From: Phellopilus nigrolimitatus | Lineage: Eukaryota > Basidiomycota > Agaricomycetes > Hymenochaetales > Hymenochaetaceae | Direction of reading: 5' to 3' | DNA: 20,072 bases | NCBI GenBank assembly: GCA_021029095.1 | Contig: JAJOHG010000436.1 | Location: forward strand, 1-20,072 | Part shown: in pieces, positions 10,116 through 19,737 of the stretch | How the letters are laid out: the number at the start of each line of letters is the position of its first letter | How positions within the stretch are numbered: the first letter of the stretch is position 1 | Program-made: the position numbers and the translations under genes | The notes under the pieces: model-generated | The model's input: only the letters and a program-made list of their open reading frames with translations | The model's database searches: none | Told to the model about the DNA's origin: nothing

Positions 10116-10834
10116 ATGTCTCATCATTTATTCCTGCTGTCGCCGTCTGACACGCCCGTCTACTCGCTCGCGCACCAGTCAACGAAGCCCGCGCCGTCTA
10201 CGGCGTACCCGCTGGCATCGAACCTGCCGTCGTGGTCCACCTCTGCGTTTGCGGGCACGCTAAACGCGCTCTCAGGCGCAACGTCCCCGGCGTATAACCA
10301 GACCGCAGGCGGGAATGGAGTAGGCGTTGCGCGTGGTGGACAGGACAGACATGTTATTCAGATGATCGCGAACGCGAGTCTGGACGTGATTGAAGATGTC
10401 ATGCGTAGAGAGGGTGCAATGTATGCTTTTTTATTTTTACTTTGCTTTGCGACGGAAACGAGAGCTTTATCAATGCAGGTATCTCAAGGCAGTCGACAAG
10501 TTTAACGAATGGACGGTGTCTGCGTTCGTAACACCAGGCAGTGCGTCTCAACCTGAGTCTGTTTTTACAATGAGCTCTGATGATGCACAGACATGAAGTT
10601 CATCCTGTTGCACGAAGGCAAGAACGACGATGGGATCAGGGCATTCTTCATGGACGTGTGGGAGCTGTATGTAAAAGTGCGTCCCAGGCTGTTGTCAGCG
10701 CCAGTGGAGGTGATGATAATCAACGGCTGCCTTGATTGCAGACACTGCTGAACCCATTTCATAGCGCATATACTCCGATCAGGAGCACAGTGTTCGACAC
10801 TCGCGTGCGGGCGAGTGCAAAGCGGCATCTTTAG
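10116..10834 (+). CDS. TRS20: TRAPP complex subunit TRS20 (sedlin/TRAPPC2)
   Basis: Core subunit of the TRAPP tethering complexes, which act in ER-Golgi and Golgi traffic and serve as the Ypt1/Rab1 exchange factor. Exons: 10116-10420, 10479-10540, 10591-10676 and 10742-10834. They sum to 546 nt (181 aa plus TAG). The longin-like fold is clear. It opens with LFLLSPSDTPVYSL. Then come the helix RHVIQMIANASLDVIEDVM, the signature MYLKAVDKFNEWTVSAFVTP, then GNMKFILLHE, DDGIRAFFMDVWELYVK and NPFHSAYTPIRSTVFD near the C-terminus. It is about 40 residues longer than human sedlin (140 aa) because a low-complexity Ser/Thr/Ala/Gly insertion (roughly residues 22-72) sits in the first beta-hairpin region. 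All introns are 50-65 bp and phases agree. It shares its promoter with the divergent PCP1 gene. Confidence 0.96.
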
Positions 10835-11242
10835 ACACAACATGTATTGCTGTTCTCCTTTCTTGTAGCAAATATAATAGACAACGAGGCGTTAGCCACG
10901 CAGTGCTATGTGTGATGATGATGGTAGGAGAACAAAAGCAAAAGTCGGTGGCTGGCTTTGGGATGAGAGCGGGAAGTTGTTGAGTTGCCGAAATGCATAA
11001 GCAAGTTGGCGTGTCGCGAGACCCGCCTCAGCTTCCTCCTCTCCTGTCTGTTCTCTGTCGTCGGTGGTCTTTTTCTCTTTCTGTCTACACTCTTCTACAT
11101 TCCTAAATATCCACCAAAATCGCCATTCTCCCCTTCACAGATCGTTTTCCTTAATTTTCCATATTTTTAACCGGCTTTCTGTATCTCATTTTGAAGCCCT
11201 AATCATTCAAACTCGCCAACATCCCAGCTCTGTCAGCGCCAA
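10835..11242 (+). promoter_or_regulatory. TRS20 3' region and CT-rich leader of the next gene
   Basis: These 408 bp lie between TRS20 and the next plus-strand gene. The first half presumably ends the TRS20 message. From about 11028 to 11160 the plus strand becomes strongly pyrimidine-rich (runs such as CTTCCTCCTCTCC and TTTTTCTCTTTCTG). In filamentous fungi such CT blocks often lie just upstream of transcription starts of well-expressed genes. No TATA box is convincing. Confidence 0.35.
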
Positions 11243-12726
11243 ATGTCGTCCAACAATCGTGCCTCTCTTCTCGCCGGTCTCCGCACCGGCGGCGTGCGCT
11301 CCTCGATGAACTCGATTCCTCACTCGGCCGCGCCAAGCGTCTCTTCTTTCCAGCGCCAGGACATGCCTATGACTGCAGCCGCCGGTGGCTCATTCAATCA
11401 GATGTACCCCGCTCAGGCCCAAGCCCAGGCTCAAGCGCAAACGCAAGCTTTCCAGATGCAAATCGTGCAGATGGAGATTATGAGGCTTCAGGTATGTTTT
11501 CTCTCGTCCCTTAACCTTTTTGGTTCGATGAGCAAAATCGTACACGCTTGTCGTATCCTACCTGTCTCGGATTAACCATGACGACCCGTTCTAACCATGT
11601 TCATTTCTAGGCCCTCCAGGTGCAGCATCAGTACCAGATGGAGGTGGCTCGCCAGCAGCAGGAGCAGCAACAACGTCAGCAACAGCAAATCGCCTCTCGT
11701 CGTACTTCGTACGCCGTCGCTGAGCCCCAGACCTCGGGGCCGACAGCGACGTCCTTCATAAACCGTCGTTCTTCTCAGGCTGAGCACCTCAAATCTCAGC
11801 TCCATCTCAACTCGAGAACTGGCTCAGAGGACCACCAGATACCGATGACTGCGTCCCTGGGCGGGAAGTTCGGAGGCAGACTGAATCCGAATGCCACGAC
11901 TTTCCGTATGGGTAGTTTCACTGAGGAAGAAGAGATGTTCAGGACGCCCAGAGCTGGCAGTAATGCCCCTGCTAACACACCAGTGACACCAGTTCACACC
12001 ACTACTGTCATTTCTGGTGGGACGGCTCTCGGCACGGCGAGCGGGAATGGCGGCCCCGCAGTTTCTGGTATGGTTCCGAGCAAGAGCGACACTTCGCTCA
12101 ACTGGCGCCGCGGCGGAGGCAACTCCGTCCTTAACGGCAACCGTGCTGCTTCCGTGAATGTGAAGGTCACGCCGCCACCTGAAGAGCGCATCTCCCCTCC
12201 TCCCGGTTTCGCGAAGGCTCATCGTCCTCAGCCCCTTCATTTTTCAGTTGTGATCAATGAACCGTGCGCGCCTCTTGTGATTGTGGACAGCTCTGATGGT
12301 GAGACAGGCGAGGACGCGGATGACACATCATCGAGTTCGAGCGCGAAGTCCGAGCCCATGACTCCTCCCTCGAGCGACTCGTCTGCCTCCTCTGGGATGC
12401 CACCTCTGTCTCCGAGGGAGGTCGCTGCCAAGCGCCTGTATGAGGGCCTTGGGATCGGTCGGCCTGTACCTCAATCTGCGGCTGTCCATACAACGAGCTT
12501 CTCTGGTACAAACGGCGGCGTGTATAACACCCCGTACACCAGCGCGGGTGCGACGTTTCCGAACAGGATCATCAGTCAGCCGATGCGTCAGCCGCGCGGT
12601 CCTCCCTCAGGAATTGACGAACTGGGTCCGAAGAACTTCGCGACGCGCATCAGGCGGAAGGCAATTGGCGGCCTTGGTGCGATGCTCGACGCTAGGGTCA
12701 ACAGAAGGGAGGTGGAAGCTTTCTGA
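11243..12726 (+). CDS. Conserved fungal protein of unknown function, Gln/Ser/Pro-rich
   Basis: I do not recognise a named domain. Two exons, 11243-11491 and 11611-12726, are joined by a 119-bp phase-0 intron (GTATGT...TTTCTAG), giving 454 aa. The start ATG at 11243 follows the CT-rich leader. The N-terminal part has an Ala-Gln dipeptide repeat (QAQAQAQAQTQAF) leading into a probable Gln-rich coiled coil that spans the splice junction (MQIVQMEIMRLQ then ALQVQHQYQMEVARQQQEQQQ). The middle is disordered, rich in Ser, Thr, Pro and Gly, with many TP and SP sites and an acidic patch (DGETGEDADD). The last 45 residues look most conserved and structured: QPRGPPSGIDELGPKNFATR, followed by IRRKAIGGLGAMLDAR. 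From memory this tail recurs in agaricomycete proteins of unknown function. Low complexity and SP/TP density suggest a phosphorylated regulatory or RNA-associated protein, but that is only inference. Confidence 0.85.
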
Positions 12727-14449
12727 ACAGGTCGCCGCCTCTGCCGACTAACTTCGACTCCTTGTTCAACACGGCGATTCGACACCAGCTTTCATATCCT
12801 CTATTGTTTCGTGTGCTTTCCCCCTACTGTTATCGCCCTTTTCCCACTTCCCTTTCCCCATTTCTTACCCGTCTGCTATGATCACCGCAGAGTTCCATCT
12901 CCTACGACACAGAAGAGAATCCCTGAGAGTTGCTTTCGCGAAACACCAGACCTTCACCCTCTTTAATTTAAAGTTCTGCTATTCTATAGGACGCCGCATC
13001 AGCCGGCGCGCCTTGGCTCCTCTCTTTCCTTTCCCCACTTTGATTGGGAACTACTGTCCTTGCGTTGTGCTTGTGCACACGTGCATGTCATGTCGTGCCT
13101 GCTTGTCGTCTTGTCGTCCTCGCATCGTGCTGGATAAGAACGTTTTGATGAGGAAGAAATACACAACTGGATTGTTTGCTTGGATGTTCGTTGCGGGAAG
13201 CGCTTACTCCTGTGCCGTGGAAGCTTTGACTCGACCTGGGACATGAATGGCGTGTGTGGGTTAGCTGCGCTGACCCCTTCCTTCCTCTAACATCCCTCAA
13301 ACATCGCTCGCGCAAAACTTTCCGTCGATTTCGAAATTCTATGTCGTCGTCGTCACTCCGAGTCTAGCGCCGCGTCTATTGATCGTGGCTCCCACTCATT
13401 GATTGCTTTCGCATTACTGTTATCCATTCCCACTCCACCGACCACTACCCTCTGATTTCCTTTTCTGCTTTTTACATTCCTTCGGATTTAACTCTTCCAA
13501 CCTTCTGCTGCGGTCTGTGCTCCCTCCCTTTCACTTCTCCGCTATCTAAGCGGGTCCTCCTCAACCAGACCAAATTCATATCCCGCTTGCTTCGACAGGA
13601 CTTTCAGAATCGAGCGCCCACCCATTCATCATTCATCCACGTCGGAATGTACATTCTATTGCTCTTATGCACCCGTGTGTTGAAAGTTCAGTTTTTCTCT
13701 TCTTCCTGTGCTCTTTTCCCCCCGTCATATTCTGTTTCTACCTTTCATCCATTCTCCGTGTTTTCCACTTTCGATTGCACCTATCCCTATGGGCAGGTCA
13801 AAAACATGTCTCATGGTCTTAGCCTGCTTTCTCTGAAGAAGGTTTGCTGGTAGAGTCCATGAGGTATTGTGTTACATATCGTGTCCTCGAGTCCAATGCA
13901 ATGCAATGCATCATGTTTCATAACCTTCAGTCAGTGGTCGCAATGTGATGCCGTAATGTTGGCCCAGTGCCCTCGTACGAGGTTTTTTTTCTCTTTCTTT
14001 ACCTTCCGTCAATCACCCGTTTCTGCCCGCACGTGCCCATATGTATAGTATTTGTGTTAGTTGCTGTAATCGTCTGAATGGCGAGGTCCGCATCGACAGT
14101 GCAAAATGAACTTCTTGATGTGCACGCGAGTGTGAAAACTTCTTGTCGCGTTGCAGGAAAACTTGTTCGACTGTGGGTAAGTCTGGTTCGCAACAGCGAG
14201 ATCAGAGTTGTATCAAGCTTTAGCGAAGAATGGTTTAGTACACGGTCTAGGCGAGCACGCCTCAGGCGATCAGGATATGATTGAATAAAGACACTAGCGA
14301 AAAGCCAAACAACACGAGATGAGATAACAACAAGGTGGAAGTAAAAAAGACAGCATTTATGACCGGAATCATGCAAGCGTTGGTCAGGCGGTATATCGTA
14401 GCATGTAGTTGGGCATTCGTCTGGGACCACCTTAAATTCTGATGTGTCT
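12727..14449. other. 1.7-kb stretch without a convincing gene, mostly pyrimidine-rich
   Basis: It lies between the 3' ends of the 454-aa protein gene (+) and ERB1 (-). From about 12780 to 13860 the plus strand is strongly biased to C and T (runs such as CCCTCCCTTTCACTTCTCC), with only short unconserved reading frames. It may be a long 3' untranslated region of the upstream gene or the leader of an unannotated transcript. A short direct repeat of AATGC units is present near 13895-13910. From about 13990 to 14449 the base bias disappears; this part probably holds the ERB1 terminator. I see no tRNA or known RNA gene. Confidence 0.45.
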
Positions 14450-17172
14450 CTAATGGCACCAGACACCGACTGTGCCGTCCGCGCCCGCGCTGACAAGCCA
14501 TGGCAGGCCTGGCGTCCAGCGCACCTGCAGTACGCCGAGCCCTGCATGCACATCATGCCCGCGTAATATCTTGAGCGGGACGATTAAAGGGTCCGTCATG
14601 AGGTCGCTATACACGCGCGCGTGGAAAATCTGAATCGTGCCATCGTCGGAGGATGATGCGAAAAGTGGGTACGTGGGGTGAAACGCGAGGGAGCGGATCG
14701 CGCGTGTGTGGTAGCTGCGTGCGGGTAAGGTCATGAACGATACTTAAGAAGACATGGAAAAGAGATTACGCACCGGAGCACTTTGTACGGTTTGTTGCTG
14801 AGCTCGAGGTCAAACCAGCAGAGCTTACGGTCGTACCCGCCGACGATCAGATGGTCCCCCGACGGATGGATATCCATCGAGGAGATCCACTTGAGGCCGG
14901 GAGTGAGCGCCTTTAGCAGTTTCTGCACGGCGAGGTCGTATATCCGTACGTATCTTTGCGTCTAAGAAGTGCATGAAAAAATCAGGCAATAAGACAAGGG
15001 AATGAGACTCGACATACAGCAACAAAGAAATGCGGTTTTGAGGGATGGAAGAGCACGAGCTGCACGGCGCCCTTAACTTTCTTAAATGGCGCCTGCGAGT
15101 GACGGCGGGTGATTTGATGGATCCATACCGAACCCTGGTCGGCACCGGCTATTATTATTATAAATCCTGGTTAGAAGGAGCCGCTCATTTTTCTATGTTA
15201 TGACTCACAGACAGATGCGACGTAGTCACCCCGCTTGTGCCAAACAATCTGCTTAGGGAGGCCAGAGGACAACGGGAGGTGAAGGGTGAGGATGGGTTTG
15301 GTGGAAGTCTCGATCGAGGTAGAGGAAGTGGAGACCCATTTTATGGACGATGACGATGTGGGGGCCGGAGGCAGCTCGGCAGGTGCGAGGACGGTTTGGG
15401 TGGCGGATAGGATTGATGGAGAAATGTTAGGAGGGACAAGAAAATGGAGATGGTCCTCGCTATTTTTTGTTTACAAAGAAATGATCAGAATTGAGCGAAT
15501 AAATTCATATAGAAAAGAGTCAAGAAGTTTAACTTACACGCCAACAACGAAATAGCTGATGTCTGTCCTCGGGCACCATTGAATCGCCCCGATTTTACCG
15601 TCAAATTTCCATCGTTTGACTTCCCTGCCAACAATGACTTCCCAAAGGCTCACCACACCCTGCTCATCCCCACTCACCGCCCACGCGCCGTCCGGGCTTA
15701 TGCTCACGCAACGCACCGCACCACCTTCATGCAGAAACCTTAACGCACGGTAGTTCGGGAATGGTTTAAGACTATTCGGACTGGGGAGCTTCGGGATGAG
15801 GTCGTCCGGGTTCATGTTGAGCTTCTTGCGCTGTATGCGCGGCGCAAGGTACAGGTCGAGCTGGCGCGCGAAGCGTTGCTGAATGAACTGGTCGAATGCA
15901 GGGACCAACCGAAGCGCCGCGTACTTCTGCGGCAGGAAGTCGCGATCGCGGTCTTCCTTGTCGGTCTCCTCCCACTTCTTGCGTTCTTCCTCTGTCGGCA
16001 GGTATTCTTCTGGCGGGTTATATGATTCTGCGTTGGTGGGCAGACGTGGCTTTGGCGCAGCGAGCGGCGGTGGGTGGTCTGTGGACGGCTCAGACCAGAT
16101 GTTGAAGAATCTGTTGTCCGTCGTCGAGGTTTTGGGCTTGTTGGGGACAATACGGCCTTGGCGAATGGCCCGTACGATTTTCATGACCTATATTGTAGAG
16201 AAAATCAGGTCCGCGTTAGAATACTAAAATATAGAAGAATGCATGAAGAGCCAGACCTTCTGCTTTTCCCATTTACTAGGTACCCATCTCCTCTTGGGCT
16301 CCGGAGCTGCGGAGAGTGGCATAATCTCTTCCTTGCCCTTGCCTGTGAACCACTCTACTGTGGGCTCGTATGGATCATATTCGGCGTCAGGATTTTCGTT
16401 CGCATGTAGGCGCCGGATAATGTCGAGCTCCTGGGCTGTTAGGGGCTTGTCACTCTGCGTCGATTTATCGAAACCGGAAGTCCTAAAGAAAAGCAGCGAT
16501 GAAATAAAAAAAATTGAGGTGAAGAAGTGCAGAAACATACCATGTAGATGGATCTTCAACGGTTTTGAGGAACTTGTCGAGTTCGTCGCCCCGTGCAGGC
16601 CTCAAGACCTTCCTGCCGTTGATATCGTACCCTATGTGTGGAAGGTCATCGTACCAGTGTATGGGAACATTTCCGATGCGATTGGGGTCCTTTCCGACTA
16701 TCAATTAGCAATTATCTGTTAAATACTGAGTGCAACTTACTTCTTCAGTTGAGGAATCAGAGTCATAATTGGGTTCAATCTCTGGGTAGACCTTCTTTGG
16801 TTTACCAGTTATGTCTGACTGTATGAGTTTTGCCTTGGGGAATATACGTAGACTGTCGTCGGAGGCGTCACTATCCTCTTCACTATCCTCCTCCTCCTCC
16901 TCCTCCTCCTCCTCCTCCTCCTCTTCCCCTTTCTTTTCCTCTTCGTCACTGTCTTCCTCTTCGCTTCCTGTGTCACTTCTCGCGTCCAGCTCCGGAAAGT
17001 CGTCTACTTCTCCGTCATCGTCGTCCGAGCCGTCCTCGCCCTCGTCCCCCTCATCATCGCTCTGCATCTCGAGACCCACGTCCTCCGGAACCTCCGCCTT
17101 TCGCGCTACGGGCGCATCAACCTCAGAAATATGTTTTCGCTTTCTCGTTCCGTTCACGATATGTGGAGCCAT
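14450..17172 (-). CDS. ERB1: Ribosome biogenesis protein ERB1 (BOP1 homologue)
   Basis: Nucleolar scaffold of the Nop7-Erb1-Ytm1 (PeBoW) complex, required for 27S pre-rRNA processing and 60S subunit assembly. Exons on the minus strand: 17172-16741, 16689-16541, 16482-16257, 16187-15538, 15459-15209, 15148-15018, 14961-14774 and 14714-14450. They sum to 2292 nt (763 aa plus stop). Residues 1-144 are an acidic, low-complexity tail with a KRKH basic patch and a run of Glu. The BOP1 N-terminal domain starts at [20 protein letters not shown] and includes [51 protein letters not shown] and a second basic region. A WD40 propeller follows, with blades such as [60 protein letters not shown] and a final [11 protein letters not shown]. 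Intron 1 has competing acceptors: AAAG at 16690 is chosen because it yields STEE-DPNRIGN, while an upstream TAG breaks the frame unless a weaker donor is used. It is divergent from ARP4. Confidence 0.96.
16886..16924 (+). repeat. TCC trinucleotide microsatellite inside ERB1
   Basis: About thirteen TCC units on the plus strand read as GAG/GAA codons on the coding strand, giving the poly-Glu run in the acidic tail of ERB1. Length changes would keep frame and would be tolerated in a disordered acidic region, so the site is likely polymorphic. Confidence 0.9.
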
Positions 17173-17381
17173 TTTTTGAGGAAAACGAGCAACTCAGGCG
17201 AAGCACAGACTAGCCAGAATACAGACGCGAAATTTGCGGTAGGCAAAGCAAGTTATTTTTGGCGCAAGATTTCCTGGGAAAATCTCACGTGATGCGCGAC
17301 TCCCAGCAGGTTCGCGTTCCAAGAATCCAAGATTTCAAGTTCCTTTGAGTTAGTTGAGTATCCTATTGTCTCTCGTATATA
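17173..17381. promoter_or_regulatory. ERB1-ARP4 divergent promoter
   Basis: This 209-bp spacer lies between two divergent start codons. It contains the perfect palindrome TCACGTGA (17285-17292), an E-box of the type bound by bHLH factors such as Cbf1. Overlapping its left side is an inverted repeat, AGATTT (17267-17272) and AAATCT (17280-17285), with a 7-base spacer. TTTGGCGC lies at 17258-17265. The order of elements suggests a shared control site, but factor assignments are inference from other fungi. Confidence 0.45.
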
Positions 17382-19323
17382 ATGGTTAACTATGGCGGAG
17401 GTAAGCTTAACACTTATGTTTCAGTGTGCTATATGACTAACAAATAGTTGCACAGATGAAATCTCCGCACTCGTACTTGACATCGGAACCTCGACCATAC
17501 GTGCAGGCTACGCGGGTGACGACACACCGAAAGCGATCATACCCACCTCGTACGGGTATACAGAAGAAGTAGAGAGTGGTCAGGACGTGTCGATGGAAGA
17601 TGAAGCGGACAAGGAAAATGCACAAAACGGTGGCGACGCTCATTCGAGCAGCAAAAGAGTCAAACTGCACATTGGCCAGCACGGTCCCTCAATGTTCAGG
17701 CCTAACATGGAAGTGAGAAACCCCATGGGAGACGGGCTAAGTATGTGCAACTATGCGTATTCATATGATTTGTGCTAAATTCAGATTTTTATGCAGTTGA
17801 AGACTTCACGCCTATTCCTGCGTTGATTCGGAATGTCCTTGAAGACAACCTGCGATGTAACCCATCAGAGCACCCCATACTTGTAACAGAGCCTGCATGG
17901 AATACAGCAACGAATCGCGAGCGCATGGCCGAAATTATGTTTGAAGAGTTCCAGGTTCCAGCATTCTACATTGCTAACACCGGAGTCTTAAACGCGTAAG
18001 ATCCTCCGTAAACCTCGCTATGCTCAAAGATGAATATTTGTGCAGATTTGCAGCGGGGAAAGGGACATCTCTCGTAATTGACATTGGGCATGCGGAGGCG
18101 AGCGTGACGCCTGTCGTGGACGGCTTTGTTTTACGCAAAGGTACAACAGTCACATTATCGTCAAGTTGATTTTGCTTTGACATGTCTTCTGTTCTACAGG
18201 TCTTGCGCACGCATCTCTCCCGCAATTCGTACGCGCCCATGCAAAGTACAGTCTTTCAAACCCAACACCCGCGCGTCAAGCCATTCAGCTCCTCCCCCAC
18301 CAGCTCATTTCGAGCAAGAAAGTACGTTCATGCACTAAGTTACTCTGCCAACCTCTTATTCCATATGCATATAATTGAAAGCCCGTCCCTGAAATGGCTC
18401 AACCAATATACACTCTGCGGGAGGACCGCGTTGCTGCTGTGACTCCCACATGGCGGCAATGGTACGAAGACCGGGAGGTCGATGAGTGGATCATGAGTGT
18501 TGGGAAGGTGATCGATCAGGGCTGGAATGAACAGTGCGCTGCCTCTTCTATGTTATATGGCAATTTTTTCATTGACAAGATTTTACTCGGGTAAAGACTG
18601 GTGGCTCAACGTGGAAAATGGCCATACGAGTTCCCGACCGGCTACAATCAGTGGTTCGGTCCCGAACGCTTCGTCGTAGGCGAGCAGTTTTTCGCGCACT
18701 CGCGAGTTTAATCGTGCGTACCAGCGTAAACGCTATATTCATATCAATTCACTCATATTTTGCTGTTTCTATCTTTTCATCTCTGTCTCAATTTTGAATC
18801 TAGCAATCTAATCCGAACATCCCGAAGACGCTTCCGAACCTAATCGCGCAGTCGCTTTCCGCCTGCGACCCGGATTTGCGCACGGTCCTGCTTGCGAATA
18901 TCGTGCTGAGCGGCGGCGGGAGTCTCTTCGCCGGACTCGCGGACCGCCTGCACAACGAGCTCGCACGCAACTTCCCACATGTCAGCCCTTTCCTAAACTT
19001 AACGTCCTGATCGAATTTCTCACTGTTACTTTCTTGGGCGTACGTGGCAAATAGATGAAAATCCACGCCCCTGGGAACCCAACGGAGCGCAAGTACGGCG
19101 CCTGGCTCGGGGGAAGCATACTTGCGAGCCTGGGGACGTTCCATCAGCTTTGGATCAGTCGGAGGAGTGGCAGGTCAGTACTTCTGTCCTATCCAACACA
19201 TCGAATGGTGATAAGATGAACGAAAATACTTTACTGACTTTTTTTATTTTGTCATTCTTTTCAAAAACAAAAAAATTCACATAGGAGCACGGGAAGACGA
19301 TTGTTGCACAGAGATGCAAGTAA
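17382..19323 (+). CDS. ARP4: Actin-related protein ARP4, with an apparent one-base frameshift near the C-terminus
   Basis: Nuclear actin-related protein shared by the NuA4 acetyltransferase and the SWR1 and INO80 remodellers (BAF53 in animals). Exons: 17382-17400, 17456-17740, 17797-17995, 18046-18140, 18200-18321, 18382-18533, 18597-18705, 18804-18980, 19055-19173 and 19285-19323. Actin-fold motifs are clear: [20 protein letters not shown] (phosphate loop 1), [48 protein letters not shown], then [38 protein letters not shown] and [20 protein letters not shown]. Exons sum to 1316 nt, one short of whole codons. After WIS the frame must shift to read EEWQ and then [16 protein letters not shown], which is the conserved end. 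Read literally, the protein instead ends with about 22 unrelated residues at 19339. A base is missing at about 19157-19162 by error or mutation. Intron 7 uses a weak GTTTAA donor. Corrected length is about 438 aa. Confidence 0.93.
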
Positions 19324-19339
19324 GATTGAAAGAGCGTAG

Positions 19340-19737
19340 ATGTATAATTTCGATTCTTTTTCTAGTACATCAAGCCCAAAAGTATTTAATTATTCTGTAT
19401 GGCCGGTCACCCTGTCCAGCCCATCATATCATTCATGTGAGTACTTGTAGCGCTGTGTATTTTGATTGTATCTGTCCTCCGTTCTGGTCGTGGTGAAGAA
19501 TTGGGCCCTTCCACGACATGATCATAATATAAGCGCTGAGGGACTAAAAACGCGGACATGTTTTTACTCCTCCGGCAGAAGCGGAGGTTTGGCTACGACA
19601 TATTTTGAGGTGAGTTCAAGTCCTCAGGTTCTCGGTTTCTTCACTCTCCCCGACGGAGTTCACTGGGTACATCCGGCTTCTTGGTCCTATTTTCCTGCGA
19701 ACGCCAAACCCGCATGCTCGTTCACTTCCTATCAGCA
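19340..19737. other. ARP4 3' region, no gene seen
   Basis: Nothing recognisable on either strand. Plus-strand frames here are short and lack family similarity. A small perfect hairpin, CCTCCG and CGGAGG around a 7-base loop, lies near 19569-19587 and could mark transcript ending or be chance. A GTTCAAGTCC string near 19616 resembles a tRNA B-box, but no T-arm or acceptor stem forms. Confidence 0.4.

Noticed and set aside
9547..10116. Plus-strand 189-codon frame antisense to PCP1 exon 1
   Set aside because: It mirrors the GC-rich presequence coding strand; the rhomboid frame is supported by homology.
9969..10127. Extension of PCP1 to an upstream ATG at 10127
   Set aside because: It would overlap the TRS20 start codon and add 53 residues without family similarity; the spacer is better read as a shared promoter.
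12878..13246. Plus-strand 122-codon frame in the pyrimidine-rich region
   Set aside because: Its composition is explained by the CT bias and it shows no conserved motif.
13999..14556. Minus-strand 185-codon frame overlapping the ERB1 3' end
   Set aside because: It is out of frame with ERB1 exon 8, which carries the conserved WD40 residues, so this is a shadow plus 3' flank.
19605..19640. GTTCAAGTCC string resembling a tRNA B-box
   Set aside because: No matching T-stem, anticodon arm or acceptor stem can be formed around it.
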